From NCBI GenBank assembly GCA_016208255.1, contig JACQYK010000065.1, positions 35,686-99,685 of the forward strand: DNA of 64,000 bases. Reading direction: 5' to 3'. Positions 41,995 through 50,311 of the stretch are shown here, in pieces; positions within the stretch are counted from its first letter, which is position 1, and each line of letters starts with the position of its first letter. This DNA comes from Deltaproteobacteria bacterium. GTDB taxonomy: Bacteria; Desulfobacterota; RBG-13-43-22. A program made the position numbers and the translations under genes. The notes below the pieces were generated by a model. The model was not told where the DNA came from and did no database searches. It worked only from the letters and a program-made list of their open reading frames with translations.

Positions 41995-44820
41995 TTAGGG
42001 CATCTCCAAGACTTCCCTGACTTTCCGGGATAATTCGGAAATCGTATAAGGTTTTTGTATAAAGGCCTTACACCCGCTCTCAATAAGCTGGGTGGCTTGT
42101 CCGTCGAGACTGTACCCGCTGGAGAGAAGCACCTTCACCTCGGCTTTAATCTCCTTAAGCTGATTGAAAGTCTGACTCCCCTTTAAGTCAGGCATGATCA
42201 TATCTAATATAACTAATGATATTTCCTTGTTTTTATTCTTATAAACCGAAATTGCTTCCTGACCGTTATTGGCCGACAAGACCACATATCCCAAATTCTG
42301 CAGAATTTCCCTGGTTACATTCAGAATCACTTCCTCATCATCCACTAATAATATTGTTTCATTCCCCCGAACCGCTTTCTCGGGGGGTCTTTTCTCAACA
42401 ATCATTTTTTTATCCGTTGCCGGAAGATAGATGGAAAAGGTGCTTCCCTGTCCCTTTTGACTCTTGGCAAAAATGCTCCCGCCATGGCTTTTAATAATCC
42501 CATAGACCATGGCCAACCCCAAACCGGTCCCCCGCCCCATCTCTTTGGTGGTGAAAAAAGGCTCAAAAAGCCTTTCGATAATGCTGTCATCCATCCCCTC
42601 TCCGGTATCCATTATGGAAATCTTCACATATTTACCGGGATTGAGTTGATAAGACCCCCGGGAAGTAAAAAGAATGTTTTCGGTCTCCAGACAAAGGGAA
42701 CCTCCTCCGGGCATGGCCTGCCAGGCGTTCATATACAAATTTAACAAGGCTTGTTCGATCTGACCCTGGTCCACTTCAACAGTCCAGAGATCCTCCTGAA
42801 ATCGGCGGTGAATACGAATTTCCTTCTTGGTCCTGCCAAACATTTCAGAAGACTGTTGGAGAATTTGATTGATATCCAGAGATTTTACTTCATATTTCCC
42901 ACCCCGGGCAAAACCCAGTAACTGCCGGGTCAAGTCCACACCGCTCTGAACCTGTTGGTTGATTCCGATCAACTTATCATAAGAAGGGTCCTTCTCGTCA
43001 CACTTCATGAGAATAAGTGAGGTATACCCCTGGATTCCCATCAGCAGGTTATTAAAGTCATGGGCAATCCCCCCGGCCAGGGTGCCGATGGCTTCCATTT
43101 TTTTGGCCTGGCGAAACCGGACTTCAAAAAAAGTCTGTTCGGTAATATCCCTTAAAATGCCGACCAGGCTGACCACCCGCCCTTCAGAATCAAAATTGGG
43201 AGCTCCGCTGGCGCTGAAGATCCTTTCTTTCCCATCCCTGGTCAAAAAGGTTCCCAGAGTTTCGGGGATAATTTTCCGATCCTCCCAGACGATATTAAAG
43301 AGTTCTCGAAATTTATCGGAGTCGTTTTCTTTGACAAACTCGATGAATTTTTTTCCAATCACTTCCGATGGAGAATAGCCTAATATCCTTTCCATGGCCG
43401 GATTGACATAGGAAAAAAAACCTTCTTTGTTCAAGGCATAAATAATATCCGGGGTATTTTCACTGAGGGATCGAAAGCGTTCTTCGCTTTCCTGCATTTT
43501 CTTAAAGGAAGCGGCATTGACCAGGTTGATGGCTATTTGAGGGGCGATTCCCATCAAAAGGCTCAAATCTCCCTTGGTTAAAGGTCTTTTGGAAGTCAGG
43601 TTGTCCACCAGGAGAATGCCCAGGGATTCCTTTTTGAAAATAATCGGCACACAGATAAAGGACTGGGAGCCGGCCCGGCGAAGGAATTCCAAACTTTTCG
43701 GAGAAATCTTTTTGGCCACCTCGTCCGTGTTGTTAATCATAAAAGGGGCTTGCCTCTTAAAAGACTCTACCACCAGACCCATGGATTGCGGGTTATCCAG
43801 ACGAAATTCAATTCTATTAAAATAGGCTTCGTCTTCTTGATCATATCCATAGCCGGTGATGAAGTTCAGCCGGGTTTTTTCCGGATCGGCCAGCAGGATC
43901 ATTCCCCGGTCAAAGTCCAGCCGTTTTCTCATGGCTTCCATGATGGCCCGGAGAGAGACATCGATATCCAGAATCATGGCCAGGGTTTGGCCGATTTCCT
44001 TGACCAGCAGGACCTCGTTATAACGTCGGTTGGCTTGAATAAGTAAGGCTTGAGAGGCTTCACTTTCCTTGGTTATGTTTTCGATCAGTCCCTTTTTTTC
44101 CACATACCCTGAGATATTAATGACCCCCAGGTTGAACAAAAGCCCGACAAAAACCATCCAAATCCAGGAGGAAAACGGCCAAACAAAAAAAGCACCTGCC
44201 CCCAGGACCAAACTCAATCCCATAGTATAGTATTGGATCAATTTCCAGACATAGGATGGGGTCTTTTCCCAGGAAATGAGATACTGGCAAAACCGGCCTC
44301 CTCTATGGACACAAACCGGATGATCCACCCGGGCCAGTTTTTTAGTAAATAATTTCGCCAGAATTTCCAACATCCCGATACGGTTTTCACACTGGAAATG
44401 ATTTTCCTTCACTCCGGCTTTCAATTCGACGCAAATTTCGACCCTTCTCCTTCCCAATTTCTTGACTTTATAGGTAGTGGCTTGACTGATTTTATTGGCG
44501 AGTTTTTCCACCACCAGGTAACTCATGAAAGGGGTCAGAAAACCCAAAGCATATCTGCGTAGCAGACCAAGGGCGTTACCCGAGACCGAAAAGCGCCCCA
44601 CCTCCCGGGAAAGATTAGGATTATCGGTCAGCTGACTGAGCATCTCATGGAAGCGGTCGATTTGCCTTTGGGTCAGCCACTGCGCGCCTTCTTCGACCTC
44701 ATGCGGTTCGATCCCCGCGTATTCCAGGACATCATCGGGATCTATTTGGGGGTAGAATTTTCGAAGATATTCCACATAATTTTGTAAAAGTCGACTATTG
44801 TAAAGAGGGGTATCTTCCAT
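41995..44820 (-). CDS. Hybrid sensor histidine kinase (GAF, PAS, HisKA, HATPase, receiver)
   Basis: 941 residues from ATG 44820, with GGAAG upstream. Residues 1-190 are an unassigned sensory region ending in HPVCVHRGGRFCQYLISW. Two membrane spans near 195-245 follow (GLSLVLGAGAFFVWPF, IWMVFVGLLFNLGVI), then GAF (270-440), PAS (450-570), HisKA with phospho-His in GTLAGGIAHDFNNLL, HATPase (NAWQAMPGGG, MDTGEGM, GTGLGLAMVYGI) and a receiver domain with the Asp in LVILDMIMPD. It probably phosphorylates its own receiver and a separate regulator. No response regulator is adjacent. Confidence 0.88.
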   Translation of the reverse strand: MEDTPLYNSRLLQNYVEYLRKFYPQIDPDDVLEYAGIEPHEVEEGAQWLTQRQIDRFHEMLSQLTDNPNLSREVGRFSVSGNALGLLRRYALGFLTPFMSYLVVEKLANKISQATTYKVKKLGRRRVEICVELKAGVKENHFQCENRIGMLEILAKLFTKKLARVDHPVCVHRGGRFCQYLISWEKTPSYVWKLIQYYTMGLSLVLGAGAFFVWPFSSWIWMVFVGLLFNLGVINISGYVEKKGLIENITKESEASQALLIQANRRYNEVLLVKEIGQTLAMILDIDVSLRAIMEAMRKRLDFDRGMILLADPEKTRLNFITGYGYDQEDEAYFNRIEFRLDNPQSMGLVVESFKRQAPFMINNTDEVAKKISPKSLEFLRRAGSQSFICVPIIFKKESLGILLVDNLTSKRPLTKGDLSLLMGIAPQIAINLVNAASFKKMQESEERFRSLSENTPDIIYALNKEGFFSYVNPAMERILGYSPSEVIGKKFIEFVKENDSDKFRELFNIVWEDRKIIPETLGTFLTRDGKERIFSASGAPNFDSEGRVVSLVGILRDITEQTFFEVRFRQAKKMEAIGTLAGGIAHDFNNLLMGIQGYTSLILMKCDEKDPSYDKLIGINQQVQSGVDLTRQLLGFARGGKYEVKSLDINQILQQSSEMFGRTKKEIRIHRRFQEDLWTVEVDQGQIEQALLNLYMNAWQAMPGGGSLCLETENILFTSRGSYQLNPGKYVKISIMDTGEGMDDSIIERLFEPFFTTKEMGRGTGLGLAMVYGIIKSHGGSIFAKSQKGQGSTFSIYLPATDKKMIVEKRPPEKAVRGNETILLVDDEEVILNVTREILQNLGYVVLSANNGQEAISVYKNKNKEISLVILDMIMPDLKGSQTFNQLKEIKAEVKVLLSSGYSLDGQATQLIESGCKAFIQKPYTISELSRKVREVLEMP

Positions 44821-44867
44821 AATCTCTTCCAAAATTACCGAATGACTTGTTTTCCCAAACTAATAAA

Positions 44868-46163
44868 TCAGGTGCCGGCTATATCCAGCTTCTCAATTCT
44901 AACACCCTCCGGCCCTAAATAGGCTTCTCTTTGGATCTTTTCCCGGGAGAAAAAAGCCTCCCTGAAGGCTTCCTGCATGCTGCCGGAGACTGACCCGCCT
45001 TTTATCGGAATTTTTTGCCCTTTAGTGAGAAAATACCCGGTTCGAATCTCGCCGGAAAAGGCCCCGGTGATCGGGTTGGGTTCAAAGGTGGAAAACCGCA
45101 GCAAATGATAACAGGGACCCTCTGCCAGAAGATCCGGGAAAGACCTTGTTCCATTACCGACCTCCCGGTTGGAGAAATCCCCTGTGGCCTCTTCCAGCAA
45201 ATAATCGGCATAGCGTTTGCTGTTCATCCGTTGTCGGAAGACATTTTCTTCAATGACCTGAACCCGGTGGAGCGGCAGGCCCAGGTCGTCAAAGGCCCGG
45301 GTTTTGATTCCCCCGGGCAGACCTGGATTGCTGTAAAGACTTAGGGCTTCCCCTCTCAGATCGGGGATCACCGGAAGGTTGATTTTCAAATGGGACCAGT
45401 TTTGAAAACGGGCCGGACCGGAAGACTGGAGGCAATAATAATTAAAAAGGGTGTCCAGGGCCTCTTCCGAAAAAACCACTGGAAAACTCCCCCCCCGGGG
45501 GAGCCGGGCTTCCAGTGATTCGCCGGCGTATCGGGCATATTTTTCCCCCATTTCCTTTAAACGGAGGTCCTTATAAAATCGGGCTTGTTTCATTCCCTGG
45601 GTTTCCCCTTCCAACGAGGGGGCTTTGCCCGCCAATAAAACAAATTCCACCAGAAGATCTGTCGCCTCCTCCACCTGTTCCAGACCGTTCGAGTTTATCA
45701 GATAAAATACCTGGTCCTCAATAAATATTTCCGTGGAACTTCGCTTGACCTTTTCCAAAGGTATTTCCCCCAAATCTTCCTGGATGCGGTCCAGATAGGA
45801 ATAGGGGAGTTCCCGGACTTCCGAGTCCAGCAATTGAACCCGGTCGTAGCTTAATCCCTTCTCCGGCAAATTAAAGAGCGGATTGGTCACCAGAGTGGCC
45901 ATTTCCAGGCCCAGGGCCAGTTTTTCCCCGACAGGATCCCCTTCGGAGAGAGAGACGGTAGATTCACCAAGGCATTTTTGCCCCTGGAATTCATGTTCCT
46001 TATAGAGGACGGCCACCAATTTTTCTGTTTCCACCATCCTTTGAGATTCAATCTGATCGAAAACAAGATAACGCTGATAGCTTTTTTTCCGAAGATGGCG
46101 AATCTCCCAGGCCGAAATCCCAGGGAGATCTTCAATCAAGGACTGGAGGTGCCTCAGGTCCAT
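44868..46163 (-). CDS. TldD/PmbA family metalloprotease-related protein
   Basis: 431 residues from ATG 46163 (MDLRHLQSLIEDL), with AAGGGG nine bases upstream. TldD/PmbA features are a long N-terminal alpha/beta half, then GEALSLYSNPGLPGGIKTRAFDDLG and the C-terminal GEIRTGYFLTKGQKIPIKGGSVSGS. The HExxxH zinc motif of TldD is not obvious, so this is more like PmbA/TldE, the non-catalytic partner. It could also be a stand-alone paralogue. Confidence 0.75.
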   Translation of the reverse strand: MDLRHLQSLIEDLPGISAWEIRHLRKKSYQRYLVFDQIESQRMVETEKLVAVLYKEHEFQGQKCLGESTVSLSEGDPVGEKLALGLEMATLVTNPLFNLPEKGLSYDRVQLLDSEVRELPYSYLDRIQEDLGEIPLEKVKRSSTEIFIEDQVFYLINSNGLEQVEEATDLLVEFVLLAGKAPSLEGETQGMKQARFYKDLRLKEMGEKYARYAGESLEARLPRGGSFPVVFSEEALDTLFNYYCLQSSGPARFQNWSHLKINLPVIPDLRGEALSLYSNPGLPGGIKTRAFDDLGLPLHRVQVIEENVFRQRMNSKRYADYLLEEATGDFSNREVGNGTRSFPDLLAEGPCYHLLRFSTFEPNPITGAFSGEIRTGYFLTKGQKIPIKGGSVSGSMQEAFREAFFSREKIQREAYLGPEGVRIEKLDIAGT

Positions 46164-46275
46164 GGAGCCCCTTAATATTTTTAGCAGGTAATTTATTGAT
46201 AAATGTTTACTTTTTAATCGATTAAACATACTATGGAGCCCATTGGACAGTCAAGGGAAACAATCGAAAAAAACT

Positions 46276-46358
46276 CTAACCAAACCTATTTGAAATTGCG
46301 GGGTCCTTAGTTTCGAAAGTGAGAGATAAACTCTCAGACTTATGATTTTAGAATCTAA
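46276..46358 (+). repeat. Leader-like element, copy D (5' of radical SAM gene 1)
   Basis: The simplest uninterrupted copy, 83 bp: CTAACCAAACCTATTTGAAA, TTGCGGGGTCCTTAGTTTCG, AAAGTGAGAGATAAACTCTC, AGACTTATGATTTTAGAATC, TAA. It ends 43 bp before the start codon. It shows where the nested insert enters in copies B and C (at GGTCC). Confidence 0.78.
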
Positions 46359-46400
46359 TATAAAGGAGTCCTTTCTGATATCAGAAGGACAGGTATAAAC

Positions 46401-47750
46401 TTGAAAAAACTTTTGTTAATAAACCCGGTCAGTCAAAGAAGCGGTTTTCTCTTGAGTAAATCTTCGAGTCCCCCCCCTTTAAGCCTGGCCTATGTAGCCG
46501 CGGTCACCCCTCAGAACTGGGAAGTGAAAATATGGGATGAAAATTTTACCCCCTTTGAATTTGAAGAGGCGGACCTGGTGGGGATTACGGCCTTTACCAG
46601 CAACATCAACCGGGCTTATGAAATTGCCGGAATATACCGGGAGAAAAAGATAAAAGTCATTTTTGGGGGCATTCATGCCTCCATGTTGCCCGATGAAGCC
46701 CTGCAATTCGGGGATTCGGTGGTGGTCGGGGAAGTGGAAGGAATCTGGGACCGGGTGATCCGGGACTTTGAGAATAACGCTCTGCGGCCCAAATACCTCG
46801 GTCCTCAGCTTGATTTGACTCAAACCAAGGTCATTCCCCGGCGGGACTTATTAAATACCAACTACCTCTGGAATTCGGTCCAAACTTCCCGCGGCTGCCC
46901 CTTTAATTGTTATTTCTGTTCGGTCTCCAACTATCTGGGCCGGGAATATCGGCAACGCAACCCTGAAGATATCTTAGAGGAGATGGATCAAATCCCGGGC
47001 AAATTCATTGCCTTTATGGACGACAACCTGATCGGGCACAGCCCTGAAAGCAGAAAAAGGGCCGGGGCCTTGTTTGAAGGCATGATAAAAAGGGACTACC
47101 AAAAAAAATGGTGGATGCAAACCTCGATCAACGCGGCGGAGGATGAACAACTGCTGGCGCTGGCGGCTCAAGCCGGCTGTATCTTTGCTTTTTTAGGGTT
47201 TGAAACGACCAGTCCCCAATTACTGAAAAATATGAAAAAAGGGATTAACCTGAAAATTGGGGCGGGAAATTATAAAAAGGTGGTAGATACCTTTCATAAA
47301 TACGGAATAGGGGTTTTCGGAGCCTTTATAGTGGGAAACGACCATGAATCTCCGGAATATTATAAAAAGCTGGCCAAGGATGTGGTCCATTCCGGGATTG
47401 ATATCGTCCAGCTCAGCATCATGACCCCGCTTCCGGGGACGGGTTTAATGGAACAAATGGAGAAGGAAGGCCGCCTGATTTACAAGGACTTCCCGGAAGA
47501 CTGGAAAAAATATCGCTTATCCTATGTCGTTCATCAACCCAGAGGCATCGATGAAGAAACGATCTATCGGGGGGATAGTTATATTAAAAAAAAGATCTAT
47601 TCTTTCCCCATTTATCCCTACCGACTTCTTAAATCTTTTTATAATTTAAAAAACGCCAAGAAATTTTATCTGGTGAAAAAATTTAATCAGGCCATGAAAA
47701 AAAGCTGGCAAAACTCTCATTATTATTCAAAATATCCCCATACGTTGTAG
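46401..47750 (+). CDS. B12-binding/radical SAM protein, paralogue 1
   Basis: 449 residues; start TTG 46401 (KKLLLINPVSQ). The N-terminal cobalamin-binding domain (DLVGITAFTSNINRAYEIA, IFGGIHASMLPDEAL) precedes a radical SAM core with the cluster motif CPFNCYFC near residue 165. Later motifs are FMDDNLIG, WWMQTSINAAEDE and MTPLPGTGLMEQM. The C-terminal part is rich in Lys and Tyr. Such proteins methylate or modify lipids, hopanoids or natural products. It is convergent with a close paralogue at 47937..49310. The substrate is unknown. Confidence 0.86.
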   Translation: MKKLLLINPVSQRSGFLLSKSSSPPPLSLAYVAAVTPQNWEVKIWDENFTPFEFEEADLVGITAFTSNINRAYEIAGIYREKKIKVIFGGIHASMLPDEALQFGDSVVVGEVEGIWDRVIRDFENNALRPKYLGPQLDLTQTKVIPRRDLLNTNYLWNSVQTSRGCPFNCYFCSVSNYLGREYRQRNPEDILEEMDQIPGKFIAFMDDNLIGHSPESRKRAGALFEGMIKRDYQKKWWMQTSINAAEDEQLLALAAQAGCIFAFLGFETTSPQLLKNMKKGINLKIGAGNYKKVVDTFHKYGIGVFGAFIVGNDHESPEYYKKLAKDVVHSGIDIVQLSIMTPLPGTGLMEQMEKEGRLIYKDFPEDWKKYRLSYVVHQPRGIDEETIYRGDSYIKKKIYSFPIYPYRLLKSFYNLKNAKKFYLVKKFNQAMKKSWQNSHYYSKYPHTL

Positions 47751-47765
47751 GCCCGAATCGAGCCC

Positions 47766-47852
47766 TTTAAACCGTCATGCCACACTTTTGGTGGCGTGAC
47801 ACCACGAGCCGGTCGGCTCTGCCGACCTAAACAGGAGGCCTCCAAGGAGGCC
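47766..47852. repeat. Palindromic repeat family 1 plus twin-hairpin module between convergent paralogues
   Basis: AAACCGTCATGCCAC / GTGGCGTGACACCAC is followed by GGTCGGC-TCT-GCCGACC (47811..47827) and GGCCTCC-AA-GGAGGCC (47837..47852). The location between two converging genes would suit a bidirectional terminator, but no U-run follows the stems. Confidence 0.75.
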
Positions 47853-47936
47853 GGGCCATAAAAATAGACCGGAGCAGCGAGTAGCCTCAAACCCTATTTT
47901 CGTTTTTAAGAGGAAAATACCGTTCGTCTTGAATAG

Positions 47937-49310
47937 TTACCGGCAACGCACAGAATCCGATGGCAGATTTGTGGAATATTTATCATAATAGTGGGACCCT
48001 TTCCATCCTCTTTTCAGGGCCTGGTTGAACCTGTAGACGGCATAAAAGTTGGTCACATTTTTCATGCTGAGAAATGATTTTATCAGGCGATACTGGTTCC
48101 TGGGGAAAGAGTAAAGGTGATGTTTGATATAGTTATTGCCCTCATAGACGGTAACCGGATCAACCCCAACCGTTTTCTGCACTACATAAGATAATCGGTA
48201 TTTTACCCAGTCATCAGGAAAATTTTCATAAAGCAGTCTGTTCTCTTTTCGCATCCTCTCCATTAATGCCGTTCCCGGAAGGGGGGTTAAGATAGTCATC
48301 TGAAGTACATCTACCCCCGCACTTACCAAAAAACGGGCCAGCCTTCGATAGTAGGCTGGAGATTCATGGTCGTTGCCAATAATGAAAGACCCTACCACAC
48401 CGATTCCATTGCGGTGAAAAGCCTTTATAACCCTCCTGTAATTCTCTACTCCAACTTTAATATTGATCCCTTTCTTCATGGCCTTCAGGCTTTCTTCACT
48501 GATGCTTTCCAGTCCGATGAAGGCGAACATGCAGCCCGATTGTCCCGCCAGTTTTAGCAAGTTATCGTCATCGGCGGCGTTGATCGAGGTCTGCATCCAC
48601 CACTTTTTATTCAGCCTTCCCCGGATCATCCCCTCAAACAATTCGATAGCCCTGCCTTTGCTCCCGTCGGTATACCCCACCAGATTGTCATCCAAAAAAA
48701 ATACGTATTTCCCTTTGATCTCTTTCAGTTCATCGAGGACCTCCTCGGGTCTTCGTTGCCGGTATATCTGGCCCAGATATTTCGACACCGAACAAAAATC
48801 ACAATTAAACGGACAGCCTCTGGAGGTTTGAACGGATTGAAAAAGATAATCAGAACTCATCAATTCCCGGCGGGGTTTTATTTTAAAATGAGCCAGATCC
48901 ACTGGGGGTCCGGAATATAGGCCGGATAAACGATTATTTTCAAAGTCGCCGATAACTTTTTCCCATATCCCTTCGGCTTCTCCCACAACAACGGCATCCG
49001 CAAAATTCAAGGCTTCGTCCGGAAGCATGGAACTGTGGATCCCGCCAATGACGACTTTAATGTTTTTATTACGGTAACTCCGGGCCAGATCGTAGGCCCG
49101 GTTGATATTGCTGGTAAAGGCGGTGATTCCGACCAGGTCCGCCTCTTCTATTGGCAATTGTCCGAAGTTCTCATCGGCGATTTTGACCTCCCAGTTGGAA
49201 GGAGTGACTGCTGCCACATAAGCAAGACTCAAGGGTTGGGCGGTAGAAAATTTACTCAAGAGGCCTCCGCTTATTTGGGAGACCGGATTTACCAACAGGA
49301 GTTTTTTCAT
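47937..49310 (-). CDS. B12-binding/radical SAM protein, paralogue 2
   Basis: 457 residues from ATG 49310, with AAGG five bases ahead; GTG 49316 is an alternative. It is alignable with paralogue 1 along the whole length: NPVSQISGGLLSKFSTAQPL, LVGITAFTSNINRAYDLA, the cluster motif CPFNCDFC, FFLDDNLVGYTDG, WWMQTSINAADDD, LTPLPGTALMERM. Same likely class of chemistry, perhaps on a related substrate. The C-terminus adds NLPSDSVRCR, absent from paralogue 1. Confidence 0.86.
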   Translation of the reverse strand: MKKLLLVNPVSQISGGLLSKFSTAQPLSLAYVAAVTPSNWEVKIADENFGQLPIEEADLVGITAFTSNINRAYDLARSYRNKNIKVVIGGIHSSMLPDEALNFADAVVVGEAEGIWEKVIGDFENNRLSGLYSGPPVDLAHFKIKPRRELMSSDYLFQSVQTSRGCPFNCDFCSVSKYLGQIYRQRRPEEVLDELKEIKGKYVFFLDDNLVGYTDGSKGRAIELFEGMIRGRLNKKWWMQTSINAADDDNLLKLAGQSGCMFAFIGLESISEESLKAMKKGINIKVGVENYRRVIKAFHRNGIGVVGSFIIGNDHESPAYYRRLARFLVSAGVDVLQMTILTPLPGTALMERMRKENRLLYENFPDDWVKYRLSYVVQKTVGVDPVTVYEGNNYIKHHLYSFPRNQYRLIKSFLSMKNVTNFYAVYRFNQALKRGWKGSHYYDKYSTNLPSDSVRCR

Positions 49311-49323
49311 TCTCACCTTCCCT

Positions 49324-49397
49324 ATATCTCTAATTTTCGATACTAAGGTCCAAAAAAAACCTTGGACCGTTTAACAATTTCAAATAGGAATGATTAG
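49324..49397 (-). repeat. Leader-like element, copy E (5' of radical SAM gene 2)
   Basis: On the minus strand: CTAATCATTCCTATTTGAAA, then a short hairpin GGTCCAAGG-TTTTTTTT-type-GGACC in place of the long insert, then TTAGTATCGAAAATTAGAGA. It abuts the ribosome-binding region of the gene. Confidence 0.7.
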
Positions 49398-49445
49398 CTA
49401 TCTGGGTGACACCCGGCAGGCAATCGGCCTGCTCTCCATTATTTT

Positions 49446-50039
49446 TTAAAAATTTATATCCGCCAGATAGTGGGTAATGGCCCCGTCGTAGTGATGGGTC
49501 AGGGCATAGACCTTCTTGGCCAGATAAAACCGGGTCTTAAGAGTAGTTTCCCCCCGGGCTTTTAATTCTCCAAGGACTTTTTCATAATCGGCCGGATCGG
49601 TCAGAACGGTCACATCCTGAAAGTTTTTGGCGGCTGCCCGAAGCATGGCCGGCCCTCCGATATCGATATTTTCGATGGCCTCTTCCAGGGTGCATCCGGG
49701 TTTGGCCACCGTTTTTTCAAAGGCATAGAGATTGACGACCAACAGATCAATCGGTTCGATGCCCAGGGATTCCATCTGTTTCCGGTGCTGGGCCTCGTTC
49801 CTGCGTCCCAAAAGCCCGCCATGAATTTTAGGCTGAAGGGTTTTAACCCGGCCGTCCAATATTTCCGGAAAGCCGGTGTAGGCTGAAACTTCGGTCACCG
49901 GGATGCCGGCTGCTTGCAAGGTCTTGGCCGTTCCCCCCGTGGAAAGTATTTCAAAACCCAGGGCCGCCAACTCTTGGGCCAGTTCGGTGATCCCTGACTT
50001 GTCCGTTACACTGATCAATGCCCGCTTTTTGCTTGCCAT
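49446..50039 (-). CDS. purH: IMP cyclohydrolase domain protein (PurH N-terminal half, stand-alone)
   Basis: 197 residues from ATG 50039, with AGGAGTG upstream. MGS-like fold: [82 protein letters not shown]. This is the complete cyclohydrolase half of PurH without the AICAR transformylase half (about 330 residues). Split PurH proteins occur in several anaerobes, so the other half is probably elsewhere. It catalyses the last step of IMP synthesis. Confidence 0.9.
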   Translation of the reverse strand: MASKKRALISVTDKSGITELAQELAALGFEILSTGGTAKTLQAAGIPVTEVSAYTGFPEILDGRVKTLQPKIHGGLLGRRNEAQHRKQMESLGIEPIDLLVVNLYAFEKTVAKPGCTLEEAIENIDIGGPAMLRAAAKNFQDVTVLTDPADYEKVLGELKARGETTLKTRFYLAKKVYALTHHYDGAITHYLADINF

Positions 50040-50120
50040 TTTTTCACTCCTGTTCATTTAAAATGTGAAAATATTGGTTTCGTATCAATTTAGCATTTTG
50101 AAAAAACCAAGCTATTTTTA

Positions 50121-50270
50121 CCGCAGAAAACGCAGACAAAACAGATTTAGCTATATGATCTTATTGACGACCTGTCAATCAGATCCTCGTCTGCCTTTCG
50201 GGCAAGCAGGTTTCCTCCGGCGGTTTTCCGCCGGAGGAAAAGTCAGTGGTCGTCTGCGTGGGTTTGCGGC
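50121..50270. repeat. Inverted-repeat element between purH domain and dehydratase genes
   Basis: Outer arms CCGCAGAAAACGCAGAC and GTCTGCGTGGGTTTGCGG enclose a hairpin TTTCCTCCGGCGG/CCGCCGGAGGAAA. The build resembles the element at 13661..13900. No gene is present. Confidence 0.7.
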
Positions 50271-50311
50271 AAAAAGATTCTAATAAACGACTAAAATATT
50301 ACTTAGTTTCT

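Noticed and set aside
47753..47936. Bidirectional intrinsic terminator
   Set aside because: Strong hairpins are present, but none is followed by a clear U-tract in either direction.
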